From: Heracleum sosnowskyi
Lineage: Eukaryota > Streptophyta > Magnoliopsida > Apiales > Apiaceae
DNA length: 64,000 nt
Assembly: GCA_030848705.1 (NCBI GenBank)
Contig: CM061243.1
Location: 105,512,436-105,576,435, forward strand
Direction: 5' to 3'
Part shown: piece after piece, positions 34,624 through 44,652 of the stretch
Numbering within the stretch: position 1 is the first letter of the stretch
Layout of the letters: each line of letters opens with the position of its first letter
Notes under the pieces: generated by a model
Database searches by the model: none
Told to the model about the DNA's origin: nothing
Seen by the model: only the letters and a program-made list of their open reading frames with translations
Position numbers and translations under genes: made by a program

Positions 34624-35799
34624 ACGACTCTGCCATTCCTTGTCACTCAACCTTCGTATTTCTCCCACCGGTTTCGCTATAGGAATTTGATTTGAATTTC
34701 TTGAACTCACCCCCGAACCTGACTGACTAGACACTACGGTGGGGGACCTTGTACTGCTATACGACCCACTAGTGGACTTATGATCACTGAGATAAGACGA
34801 TGGACTGTAGTGTACTTGAGATGCTGAAATGTGAGTAAATGGACCGTACGTACCTTTTGATTCTGAGGAGAAACTTGTCCCCTTGCTGCGACTGTGAGAT
34901 TCCATCCCACAACAAATTTTCTCCTCAATTTTTACTGATAAATCCATGGCATGATCCAAATTACGTGGGCCCAACAATCTCAATTCTGCCTTGATTTCGT
35001 CCTTCAACCCATTGATATACTGCCCTTTTGCTATCTCTCCTGGCACCCCTACTAATGGCGCCATAAGCTCAATAAACCCTCTTCTGTACTCCACCACAGT
35101 CTCAGTTTGTGTATGGCTCAACCATTGTTCATGTAAACTACCGGCCGACGTAAGTCTAAATTGCTGCATTAATATCCGTTTCAATTACATCCACCCTTGA
35201 ATTGGCCTCCTTCCATTTTCCCATTGAAACCACAGAAGTGCATCCCCATCCATTTCCATAATTGCTGCTTCTAACTTTTCTTCTTCCGTCAATCTATAAA
35301 ATTGGAAGAAACGTTCAGCCCTTAAAATCCATCCATCTGGGGTTTCTCCAGTAAACGTTGGCAAATCCAACTTTTTTGCCCTCCACTGTGATCCACCCGA
35401 ATACCCATATTGAGAATGCCCCCCAAATTCTGGGCCGCCCCGACCCGACCCATTACCGCCACCTCGGCCCGAACCATGCCCGCTTCCTCGACCCGACCCG
35501 GATCCATTTTGGTCATCTTCTTCCCCTATTCCACTACGCCCTTTTCCCAATCCGTAATCAATAGTAGAATTCGAGCCCTCGCCTTGATTTGAACCCAATA
35601 CTTTAATAGATGTCAACGTAGATCGAACCTCCTCTTGAAACTTCTCTTGCTCCCCTTTTAAAGCATTCATAAATCCCTCATGTTTTTCACTCAATCGTGC
35701 GATTCGTTCTTCCATCCTTCGAGTTGTCTGTTCTAGCAATTTTGTGAGCTGAGCCACTAGGGTTTTCTGCATTTCTTGAGTGGCAGTTTGGAATGCCAT
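34168..35799 (-). pseudogene. Gypsy Gag and protease N-terminal part
   Basis: Minus-strand Gag begins at 35799 (MAFQTATQEMQ). It has a coiled-coil start, a Gly/Ser/Arg-rich linker, then the retrotransposon Gag core (LDLPTFTGETPDGW, RAERFFQFYRL). A frameshift at about 35185 passes to the second frame (34147-35184), which holds the rest of Gag, an Arg-Glu repeat, a zinc knuckle (CFKCARKWQVGHRC) and the protease start (VVMIDPGATHNFV). The usual D-S/T-G active site reads DPG here, a change likely to harm activity. The copia element then interrupts the protease at CAAAC; coding resumes at 21029 and below. Confidence 0.88.
34544..34622. repeat. (CT)n microsatellite coding an Arg-Glu repeat in gypsy Gag
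   Basis: About 79 bp of CT on the plus strand, read on the minus strand as alternating Arg-Glu just before the Gag zinc knuckle. Length change by slippage here keeps the frame only in steps of three dinucleotides. Confidence 0.9.
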
Positions 35800-35869
35800 G
35801 GCGATTTGCTCCGCCTATTCCAAAACTTATATCCGATAATTGCTCGGAGGTGCTCCCATGGTCGTCAAT

Positions 35870-35881
35870 GCTCTGATACCA
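35870..35881 (-). promoter_or_regulatory. Primer binding site of the gypsy element
   Basis: On the minus strand TGGTATCAGAGC, a perfect match to the initiator-Met tRNA 3' end, three bases after the 5' LTR. Confidence 0.9.
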
Positions 35882-35884
35882 ATT

Positions 35885-36254
35885 TGCTAACACTGGATTT
35901 GAACACACACAACTATACAAGTAGTAAGTGATAACTAAACCTCAAAAAAACACAAAACTTATATTAATGGAAATGGTGAAATGTAGTTGGTACTGTAATA
36001 CATAAACAGACTCGATAAACCCACAACTTTCGAGAGGATGCTCTCTCCTAAGACACGACACTCTTTACTTCTGTTTCGATAGATAGCCCTACTACGCTCC
36101 CTCCCATTTTCTAACATCTTTCCTCTAGTTAAATTACCCTTCTACCCATCTTTGTTGTGAATTACTTTGTTATCCCTGATGAGTTATGATTTTATCATTT
36201 TTCTTTCTACGACTATACTGCCACTTCACATATTGAGGGCCACCATTCCTTGCA
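35885..36254 (-). repeat. 5' LTR of the gypsy element
   Basis: 370 bp, TGCTAACACTGG ... CCTTGCA on the plus strand, followed by the target duplication CAAGC at 36255-36259. Confidence 0.93.
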
Positions 36255-36385
36255 CAAGCTTAGTGTAGGAAGTGTATGAAACTATTGAGCTAGCTGCTGT
36301 CATTGAGAAGGGCTCACTGATATTATATAAATGATTAAGGTTATGATATAAGGCTGGTGATAATTTTGCTGGTAGTTAAACTAGA
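36255..36385 (+). pseudogene. PR-10 exon 1 fragment, right of the gypsy insertion
   Basis: It resumes the PR-10 reading after CAAGC: a TAG replaces the conserved Trp codon, then EVYETIELAAVIEKG, then frameshifted traces of the EGDGSVGT region. Together with 17437-17478 it forms one exon 1. The nonsense codon sits at the same Trp as in the pseudogene at 11564, so the two dead copies may share a dead ancestor, although a TGG to TAG change can also recur. Confidence 0.75.
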
Positions 36386-36752
36386 TATGATTGTTTCTAC
36401 TTCTCAGATACTCCCTAGGGGGTGCAAGATGTGCAACCGACCCCAAAGCTTTAGGGACCTTAAGTAAAAATAAGAATCACTTACGATAAATTCACCGTAG
36501 GCTTTTGCAACTATAACAAGAAATATTTTTCTAATTGTGCCGTATACATTGAGAAAATAGAATGGGAAAAAAATATGAAAAGAGCTGAATCAGTAAAGCC
36601 AAGTCACAAGAAAAAGAAAGTATGAAACAGAGAAGATTATGCCTTAAATTTTTAATCATCTTCTTACCAAAACTTTTAAAAAAAAGGTCTGTATTGTACT
36701 CTGTATGATTGAATCTTCAAAGATCTTACGAGGCTTTGAGGTTGTTGCACTT
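36386..36752. other. Gene-free interval
   Basis: AT-rich DNA with no exon. A stretch at 36412-36470 (CCTAGGGGGTGCAAG ...) looks like transposon-end debris, but I could not assign it. Confidence 0.4.
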
Positions 36753-38218
36753 TGTTACGCCCAAAAATCAGCCTCGCCTTACACGGAGGCGTCGCCCTTT
36801 GTTGGGCCGGAGGAGGACGACCCAGTCTACAAGTCTTGAACAAGCAGGAAAGATATGTCTAATGGACCTAGCCCATATTTGCTGGAGGCGTCACCCACGG
36901 ACTAACTACTAAAGAGGTAGTCTTATGTGCATAAATTGCATCGCCCGTTCTACAACCTCGCCCTTTCCGTTGATGGGCCTAGCCCTAATTGTTTAATAGA
37001 CCACCTCTCTATGCGGTGTCTCCTATAATGAAGAAATGAGGGGCTTTTATAGGGGAATCTATGGGCCTAGTGTATAAACAAGAAGAGCCACATTTCAGAG
37101 TCTCGCTTAAATAGGCTAGCCTATAGATGAGGGGAGACATCATTTATGTGCCTCGCCTAAATGGGCTAGCCTACAGATGGGGGGAGGCCTCATTTCGGTG
37201 CCTCGTCTATTTTGTTATTTGCAACGATCGTTCTGGAGCACAACTGATTGATGGTGTGTTCTCATAAGCAAAACCGCCTCGCCTCCTGAAGGAGCCTCAC
37301 CTATATTTTTGGAAAAAGAGGGGGAGCCTCCCCAACTACAACATCTTGCATGTGTTCATGGGTTTAGCCTAGTAGAGGATTATATGCCTTAATTATATAC
37401 CATGAAGGTGAAGACCCAAGCATGAATATACGTGCCGTACTTAAAAGGGCTAGCCTAAAAGAGACGGGAGGCCTCATCTTTGTGCCTCGCCTATTTTTAT
37501 TAGCAATAATCATTCCAGAGCATAAATAACAGGAGGTGATTTCACAAACAATTGGCTCGCCTCATTTGAAGTGCCTCGCTTGTATCTTTGGAAAGGGGAA
37601 GCCTCCCCTTGCAGCTATTTGGAGAATCATGAAAGTTTAAGGGTCATGCCCAAATCATCTATTTTTATATTAATTATCGCAGTTATGGAGGAGGATTCGA
37701 CCTCACCTAGGCTAGTGGGCATCCCCCACTAGGGGGGTCGAAGGGCGTCACCCCTTAGTGATCAAAAGGCTAGCCCTCTGATTAACTATATTTCTCTGTG
37801 GATCCAGGAGAGCGTTGACTTCGATAATCTCGGGTCAATGACTTGAACGCCACACTTCGAGAAAATTGTTGGGTTAATAAGCCTACAATGATTCACTAAA
37901 GGTGGTGGACCCAATTTTATGGGCCTCCATAAATAAGGAAGTCTAGCCCATCTCGGTTACTTGTTCCCCAAGAACTACGTTTGGATTGATCCCTATAAAT
38001 AGGGTACATAGGCACATTGTATGGTACGATGCAAGCTTGCGAGAAAGAGAGAATTCAATATTCGATCTTAATTGCGAACAAAATCTCACATACAATCTCA
38101 GCCTCCCCCAAATCACAAACCCTAACCCTCACGTCCTACGCCGTTCGCCTTCATCAACCACCACCACAATTCTAGCAACCCTCCCCGAATTTGTTTTCAC
38201 CAAATTCCTCCGTTAACA
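36753..38218 (+). repeat. Probable 5' LTR of a decayed gypsy-like (TAT-type?) element
   Basis: The segment starts TGTTACGCCC and ends GTTAACA. It has repeated GCCTCGCCTAAATGGGCTAG phrases (about 37103, 37159 and 37439) and a TATA box in a palindrome, CCCTATAAATAGGG (about 37990), some 230 bp before its end. It is followed at once by a primer-site-like ATTAGCGCTAGAAGGAGG. No second full LTR was found; a possible truncated 3' LTR begins near 40268. Confidence 0.5.
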
Positions 38219-38236
38219 ATTAGCGCTAGAAGGAGG
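38219..38236 (+). promoter_or_regulatory. Candidate primer binding site
   Basis: ATTAGCGCTAGAAGGAGG follows the LTR end directly. Plant gypsy elements often carry a similar GCGCTAGAAGGAGG site here. Confidence 0.5.
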
Positions 38237-38262
38237 AGCTTTTTGACATCCCTGGAGGAAGG

Positions 38263-38655
38263 ATGTCGCAACATACTGAATAACAAGCTGATGATGGTAA
38301 TCACATGGAGGAGGTTTTTGTTCCCACGACGCATATGCCTCCACCACCACCAAGACAACCAGATCTGAGGGAGGCTACCACGCCAAATCAGGCAAACCCA
38401 ACTCCACGGCTTGGAAGAGATCAAGGCGGGAGACGCTCTAGGCTGGTGACACCAGAAGGCCCTCGTAGAAAAATGGAGACTTATCAGGAAACAGATCAAT
38501 TGAGATCTAAAAGAGGGCGACACCTCCAACCATGGATAAGGGCTAGCCACCATAAAAGGGGACACTCCAGGGATCAACCGGTCGTTGCTTCCACCAAGAA
38601 ATCCAAATCGAAGGATGGCTACCACGCTCAATCAAGAGCAACACAAGGCTTTTGA
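38263..38655 (+). pseudogene. Gag-like start of the decayed LTR element
   Basis: An ATG at 38263 opens MSQHTE, then TAA at 38281-38283. The same frame continues for over 110 residues (MEEVFVPTTHMPPPPPRQ ... KKSKSKDGYH), Pro-, Arg- and Lys-rich. This looks like a retroelement Gag N-terminus killed by one nonsense change. Nothing of protease or RT follows, so the element is non-autonomous or heavily deleted. Confidence 0.45.
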
Positions 38656-39545
38656 ACTAGATCTCCTGTATTGAAGACATGATAAAAAACATGGTTATTC
38701 GCGTGGAGACAGTTAAGAGGGAGAAGTGAATGGAACATTGTCAAGAAAAGATTAGCAGATTTGGTTGAAGATAAAAGAACGTCATCTACCCATCAAAGAG
38801 AAGCCTCGACTTGGTATTGACAACATGCATCATTCGCTGGGAAAGTCAATAGCATCTTCAACATCTTCCTCTAAGTTAGATAAAGGTTAGATACCTTTAT
38901 GTGGGATACTCCATCCAGGTTCATTCTGATCTTGAATTTATTTTCATTCGTAGCATTGCACGTACTTAGATATGTGATTGTACCTGCTTGAAATTTGGTT
39001 TTTCAAAAATATTACATGCTTGGATTGCTTTAGTGGATGTCCTCCTGGTTAGGAGGGCTGTGTTGAATTACTTTGGTGGATGTCCTCCTAGTTAGGAGGG
39101 TCGTGTGAATTGCTTTGGAAGATGTCCATTCTTTTTAAGGGTGGTCTTATTTTGAAGGCCCTATTAGGTAATGCTCCCCTTTAAGAAGCGTCGCTGGCTA
39201 ATCGCCCTTCAAGAAGCATCGCCTGCTAGGAATCGTCAACAACATGCACATCTTCAACATATGTCTTTAAGTGTGATGTTTCTGTGTGAGATGTTTTCTC
39301 CAGGTTCTTTCTGATCTTGTATTTATTTGGATCATATATTCATTTGTATTGCAAGTTCTTAGATTTATGATTGTATTTGCTCGTAATTTGGATTTGCAAA
39401 ATATTATATGCGTGGATTGCTTTTATGGATGTCCTCCTGTTAAGAGGGTCCGTCTTGGATTTCTTTTATGGATGTCCTCCTGTTATGAGGGTCCGTCTTG
39501 GATTTCTTTTACGGATGTCAACCTATTAGGGGGGTCCGTTCTCGG
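38656..39545. repeat. Internal duplication of the decayed LTR element
   Basis: A unit containing CCAGGTTC-TTCTGATCTTG, TAGATATGTGATTGTA and GGATGTCCTCCTG occurs at about 38900-39060 and again, diverged, at about 39260-39440. The GGATGTCCTCC ... GGAGGG phrase repeats several more times to 39545. No intact coding frame. Confidence 0.6.
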
Positions 39546-39935
39546 ATATTATAGGTGAAGAGAGTCCACCCTCTTAAGGTGAAGAGAGTCTTCCCTCTTA
39601 TGGAGAGAAGAGTCCACCCTCTTATAGGTGAAGAGAGTCCACCCTTTTAAGCTGAAGAGAGTCCACCCTCTTATAAGTGAAGAGAGTGCTCCCTTTTATG
39701 AAAAGAAGAGTCATCCCTCTTATGGAGAGAACCTTGGTAAACCCGTACTTCCGGGGTGCTTACCTGTACTTCCGGGAAGTTCACCAAGAAGAGAGTCCTC
39801 CCTCTTATGTAGAGAAGAGTCCACCCTCTTATAGGTGAGAAGAGTCCTCCCTCTTAAGGTGAAGAGAGTCCACCTTCTTAAGGTGAAAAGAGTCCTCCCT
39901 CTTATGGAGAGAAGATTCATCCCTCTTATGGAGAA
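39546..39935. repeat. Tandem array of hairpin-forming repeats of about 30 bp
   Basis: About a dozen copies of a unit near GAAGAGAGTCCACCCTCTTA with A/T/G variants. Each unit is itself an imperfect palindrome (AAGAGRGT ... ACCCTCTT). A short insert at about 39730-39790 (TACTTCCGGGG repeats) interrupts the array. Such arrays are common near the 3' LTR of TAT-type elements. Confidence 0.75.
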
Positions 39936-40702
39936 AGTGCATAGGAATATGACTTCCTTGTGGAAAGCATACTTTCCTTGGAATGCATATTGCTTGGAGT
40001 GCTCAGAATTTTTTTATAAACGAACAATAAAAACATCAGGGTATACGTATTTTATAAGTGTGAATGCATGAAGACCGGTTTCATCTATTTTGAAGACTAA
40101 TAAGTTCAGGTTAATCGTATTCTGAAGACCTTTCGGGGTGATTTTGTTTTTAAGGCACTTCGAGGCAATATGGTTTGAAGACCCTCAGGGGTGATGTTAT
40201 TTTTAAAAGAAGAAGAATTAGTTTCCTTTTCAGAGAGAATTTATTGCAATAAATTGGGGGTAACTATTATATCACAACAAGCCTCGCTCTCCTAGAGTCG
40301 TCGCCTCTATACCCCAACAGGCCTCGCTCTTCCTTTGTCGTTGTCTCAGCAATTAGGAAAAAACGAGTTTATGCATAGGCTTCACTCTCTTTCTCGGCTC
40401 TGGAAGAGGCCTATCAAGCATGCCCTAAATGCGATTTTGTTTCGCCTTAAGTCATCGCCTTCAGATATCTTCTTCTCTATCTTGCTCAGTTGATCTATGT
40501 AGTAAGTAATAGACTCTTCCGCATTTCTTTAAAGATTTTTGCAGACTAGCATTCTCATTTTCTAATGTGCTCACAAAACTTAAACCATGAAGAAAGGTTC
40601 CGCTCAATGCTTGTTTAAAGCAAAAACCAGCTTCTATGCTCGTCCTATAACACCAGATTTTAACATCGTCTTCTGAAGGCCTAAGGGGTGATTTTTCAAT
40701 TG
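39936..40702. other. Remainder of the decayed LTR element
   Basis: AAATTGGGGGTAAC at about 40254-40267 could be a purine tract. Just after it, AAGCCTCGCTCTCC...GTCGCC resembles the start of the LTR at 36753, suggesting a truncated 3' LTR. At 40490-40560 the minus strand reads LENENASLQKSLKKCG, a short coiled-coil-like fragment of unknown origin. Confidence 0.4.
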
Positions 40703-40759
40703 ATGCTCTAATGGCTACCTTAAACATTGCTAACGGTCTCGTTCTTACCAAAACCAACT
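40703..40759 (+). pseudogene. PR-10 exon 2 3' fragment
   Basis: The sequence encodes DALMATLNIANGLVLTKTN and a stop, the C-terminus of the PR-10 proteins. The downstream DNA to about 41040 also matches the region after gene D, so this is a segmental copy of gene D's 3' end. It may be the far end of the pseudogene whose exon 1 is split at 17478/36255, with the retroelement of 36.7-40.5 kb in between. Confidence 0.75.
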
Positions 40760-41359
40760 AAATGGTCGTCACATTATATTGTAACTTTGCTAACTATGAT
40801 CGGTATCAAAGGGTTTCATGTTTCAAAGTTTAATAAAAGTCCGCCAAGACCAACTAAATGGTTGTTGCGTTATATTGTAACGTCGTTAACTGATCTCTCA
40901 AAGACAACGATCATGGTCTTATAATAAAAGTCCGTATCTAGTACCTGAGTCCTAATAGATGCAATCATGTTTTTCTATAAAGTAAAGAAAATAGAAATGC
41001 TACTATCGCGAGTTTTAAACTATCAAACTAAAGAAATATTCCAAACAAAAAACATTGAATGAACATCTATGTCGCTACTTGTCATTTAACTATGCTTCTA
41101 GTACCATTGGCTACATGTTCCAAGTACTTTGAATAATTATAAACACACGTCTGATTCTCGTGGCAATGAAAACAAATAACTACATTGCAATGATTCATTT
41201 GTCTTGGTATAAAAAAGCAATGCTCCATCAGCTAGCCGTCTGCACCTTCCTTCAATAGAGTAATACAAACGAATCTTGTGTGGACCTTTTCTTGATATTC
41301 CAAGCTTTCACTCCTTTGTCCTTCGTTATTTACAATATCTCAAGGGTTTTGCCTCCCCA

Positions 41360-41440
41360 TATAAATAATACAGTGTGTGCAAACACGCACTTCATCTACA
41401 CAATAGTAAACACATATCAAGAATTGAAACAGAAGCAAAG
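41360..41440 (+). promoter_or_regulatory. TATA box and leader of PR-10 gene C
   Basis: TATAAATA at 41360-41367, then CTTCATCTACACAATAGTAAAC as in gene B. The distance to the ATG is about 75 bp. Confidence 0.6.
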
Positions 41441-42043
41441 ATGTTTGGAACTCTCAGTGGTGAAGTAGAGGTGAATGCACCGGCAAGCGCAGTATGGGAA
41501 GTGTATGGTTCTCTTCAGCTAGCTGCTGTTGTCGAGAAAGGGTTCGTTGATGTTGTTGAAAAAATTGAGGTTGCCGAAGGTGATGGTTCTGTTGGTACCG
41601 TTCTTAATCTCGTTTTTCGACCAGGTATTTGCACTTCTACTTTAAATCCATGAAATGAAACCATCACTAAACGAACTCAAGAAGTCTGAAGAATTCTAAA
41701 GTCAATAGAGTGTAAGGTCTGAAAAGTCACTAAATGAACTTAAACATATAATGCAGGTGTATTGCCATTTGCTTCCTACAAGGAGAAGTTTATCACGATC
41801 GACAACGAGAAAAGGATAAAAGAGACTTTAGTTGTGGAAGGAGGTTATCTTGAAATGGGATTTGATCGCTACTTTGTTCAGTTGCAGATCATAGAAAAAG
41901 ATGAAAAGAGCTGCATTACAAAAGCAACAATTGAGTATCAACTCAAGGAAGAGTATGCTGCTAATGCATCTTTGGTTTCAATTGACAGTCTAATAGCTAT
42001 CATGAACATTGCTAACAGTCACGTTCTTGCCAAAACCAACTAA
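41441..42043 (+). CDS. PR-10/Bet v 1 family protein, norcoclaurine-synthase-like (gene C)
   Basis: Exon 1 is 41441-41624, exon 2 is 41757-42043, 156 residues, intron 132 bp in the conserved Gly codon. It has MFGTLSGEVEV, the EGDGSVGT loop, YKEKFITIDNEKRIKE, EGGYLEMGFDRYFV and the end SHVLAKTN. It is closest to gene D. The ATG is chosen because it aligns with all paralogues and has a TATA box about 75 bp upstream; an overlapping upstream frame was rejected. It is likely a cytosolic hydrophobic-ligand binder, and enzymatic activity is not provable from sequence. Confidence 0.9.
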
Positions 42044-43253
42044 ATTGCCATGACTCCCTTTTATTTGAATCTTCTTCCAAGTTGTTATCAGGCTTTTACA
42101 CATGCAAGATCCAAATGGTGGTTGCATTATTATTGTAACTTTGTTAGCTGGTCTGGAAGATGATCAGTATCAAATTTTCTCTTGTTTCAAACTTTTAATA
42201 AACGTATACAAACAATGCTTCAAGTACAGCTTTAAGTTGGGAATTTCTATTATGTAAAAACTGTTTAAAGAAAAATCTAAAGATGCAGAATATTTAAGGC
42301 AAACAAAAAATAAACTCCTTAACAGAGTAAGCCTATTCGATAACAAGGCTCAACTACAATTGCAAAAATCTTTTTTTGAAAAAGTAACATGTCAAAATAT
42401 TTTTCGAATTATATTCTTTCTATATATAATTAGCACAATGGAGTTTTTATGGTTTGGTTGTCAGGGGTATAATAGTCATTTTAGAAACAATATTATTAAA
42501 TAATAGGTTTAAGGTTCGATTACTGGCGAGAACAAACATTTTTAAAAATTAAAAATTAAAAATTAGTAGACTATATTTACTTTAATATACGATTAAAAAT
42601 AAACAAAAATTTGGATAAATAAATAAAATTTGAGATATATATTTATATAAATAATTTATAAAACTTCTCATGAATTGCACGGTATAAAGCTAGTAATTAT
42701 AATTATAATACGATGTTTAATAATTAAACCTACCCCCATCCACGCGTCAATGAAAGCAAATAAACAACTTCCTCCATTTTAAAATACTACTCTAATAATC
42801 TAGTTTGACTAGTGCACAAGTATTCAAAAGTTTACTGATCACATAATTACACAATTTTTTTTTTAATTTTCAGTTTTCTCCATACTAATTCAAATAATAA
42901 TTTTAAAATTTTTAAAAAAATACCTGATTAATACACTTTAAAATACATGCCCAAAAATTAAGTGGACAATTATTCTAAAATAGGATTGCAGTGATCAAAT
43001 TGTGGGTTGGGACTTGGGAGTCAAAAAACTACAACTACAACGAATGCTCCATCAGCCAGCCTTGTGTCTTAGAATTCAAAATCCTCCTACTAAAACGAAT
43101 TTTCCACCAGCTAGCCGTCTGGACCAACAAAAACAAATCTCATGCCTCCCCTTATGTATAATATAGTGTGCTTAGACATGAATATATACACGCACACACA
43201 CTCTGCATCTACAGAATAGTAAACATATATCAACTGTTCTTACAGAAGCAAAG
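42044..43253. other. Intergenic interval between PR-10 genes C and D
   Basis: AT-rich, no exon. A degenerate repeat end lies at about 42670-42692 (TGCACGGTATAAAGCTAGT). The last 60 bp carry the conserved PR-10 leader phrase CATCTACAGAATAGTAAACA before gene D. Confidence 0.45.
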
Positions 43254-43935
43254 ATGTTTGGAACTCTTAGTGGTGAACTAGAGGTGAGTGCTCCGGCAAG
43301 CGCAGTATGGGAGGTGTATCGTTCTAAGCAGCTAGCTGCTGTTACTGAGAAAGGCTTCGCTGATGTTCTTGAAAAGCTTGAACTTGTGGAAGGTGATGGT
43401 TTTCTTGGTTCCGTATTTCATATCGTTTTTCGACCAGGTATAAATCCTTCTACTCTATATCCAGCTTTTTCGAAAAAATTAGATGCTGTAGTGGAGTAAC
43501 CGTGATATAAAGAAGTTCTTGTAGTATATCTTAATAGGGAAAAGGATAATTCCGAGGTTTTCAATATGATACAAGTCCTTCCCCGCAACCTTATAGTATT
43601 AAAGAAATCTAGTAATAATTTTTGTCTTTGATGCAGGTGTCGCATTTCCGTCCTTCAAGGAGAAAGTTATTAAGATCGACGATGAGAAAAGGATAAAAGA
43701 AGCTTTAGTTGTAGGAGGCTATCTTGAAATGGGATTTGAACGATATGTTATTCGGTTTGAGATCATAGAAAAAGATGAAAAGAGCTGCATCACAAAAGCC
43801 ACAATTGAGTATCAACTCAAGGAAGAGTCTGCTGCTAATGCTTCTTTGGTTAAAATTGACACTCTAATGGCTACCATGAACATTGCTAACAGTCACGTTG
43901 TTGCCAACAGTCCTGTTCTTGCCAAAACCAACTAA
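43254..43935 (+). CDS. PR-10/Bet v 1 family protein, norcoclaurine-synthase-like (gene D)
   Basis: Exon 1 is 43254-43437, exon 2 is 43637-43935, 160 residues. Against gene C it lacks one Glu codon in the VVEGGY motif (reads VVGGY) and gains a few residues near the C-terminus (SHVVANSPVLAKTN, from an internal duplication of the VLAK-type end). The loop reads EGDGFLGS instead of EGDGSVGT, changing the usually invariant pattern. The frame is open, so it may be expressed, but the changes in the Gly loop and the EGGY strand suggest altered ligand binding or early decay. Confidence 0.85.
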
Positions 43936-44652
43936 ATGGTTGTGGCGTTTTCTTGTAAGCCGTATCTAGTACTAGTCCTATTAAACACAGTCCTGCTCCT
44001 ATTCTCCGAAAGAAAATAAAATTTGCTACTGTCAAGAATTCTAAACTATCAAATCAATCGCCCTCCTGTTCCAAATTTTTACTAACTGAATTATTTGGTT
44101 CCCAATACGCTTAGCACAAGTTTATAAGAACATCCACTATAAGAAATTAGTTTCTTTAATTTGTGTGAATGGCGTTAACAGGTTACATGTCCTCATGATC
44201 TAATTAGAATCTACAATAATCATAAATATTGGTACTGATCATAATTATATAACTGTTTCTTTCTGATTTCCTGCTTCATCTTTTCGTCAACTCAATCTTT
44301 ACCCAGACTATATATTTCCTGATTTATCATTATCAGTTATAGCAGTAACAACCTTGAAGTTTTTGTCAGGCTTACCTTACTCTAGATTTCAAATTAGGAG
44401 ATGAGGAAAATTCCAAATTCTCATCAGCACGCATCATTTGGACTCCTTTTTTTTTGTCGAACACATCATTTGGACTTTAGGAGATGAAGAAAATGAAGAA
44501 CCGTATGTAAAATATATGAACAGAAGGAGAAAAGGTCATAAAAGGCTTACAGAAGATATTAAGCAAAGAACCAAAAGACAAAAACCACCAAGTAGAAGAT
44601 ACAAATTGAACTTTTCTACAACAAAATCAAGATAATTAAGAGATTAGGCAAA
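43936..44652. other. Interval between gene D and the acetyltransferase gene
   Basis: No supportable gene. A small direct repeat (CATCATTTGGACT) occurs near 44425-44475. The genes on either side converge here. Confidence 0.5.

Larger units (their letters stand above)
17479..36254 (-). mobile_element. Ty3/gypsy chromovirus-type LTR retrotransposon, split by a copia element
   Basis: A complete but disabled element on the minus strand. It has 370-bp LTRs (TG...CA), a 5-bp target duplication CAAGC (17474-17478 and 36255-36259), an initiator-Met tRNA primer site, gag, protease, RT, RNase H, integrase and a chromodomain remnant. Without the nested copia element it would be about 5.6 kb, which with the short LTRs suggests the Reina lineage of chromoviruses (inference). 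By eye the two LTRs differ at about 12 of 370 sites, so it is clearly older than the copia element inside it. It landed in exon 1 of a PR-10 pseudogene. Confidence 0.92.

Noticed and set aside
38197..38631. Minus-strand frame of 144 codons opposite the Gag-like frame
   Set aside because: Trp/Ser-rich antisense shadow of the Pro/Arg-rich plus-strand frame, with no family.
39546..39935. Regular repeats that might suggest a CRISPR-like array
   Set aside because: Units are adjacent with no unique spacers, and the window is plant nuclear DNA; it is a tandem array in a retroelement.
42660..42695. Possible Helitron 3' end (TGCACGG ... CTAG|T) on the plus strand
   Set aside because: The hairpin is degenerate and no matching TC 5' end was found to its left.
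44438..44635. Lys/Arg-rich plus-strand frame of 65 codons
   Set aside because: AAAG-rich DNA in the 3' flank of two converging genes; starts inside a small direct repeat and shows no homology.
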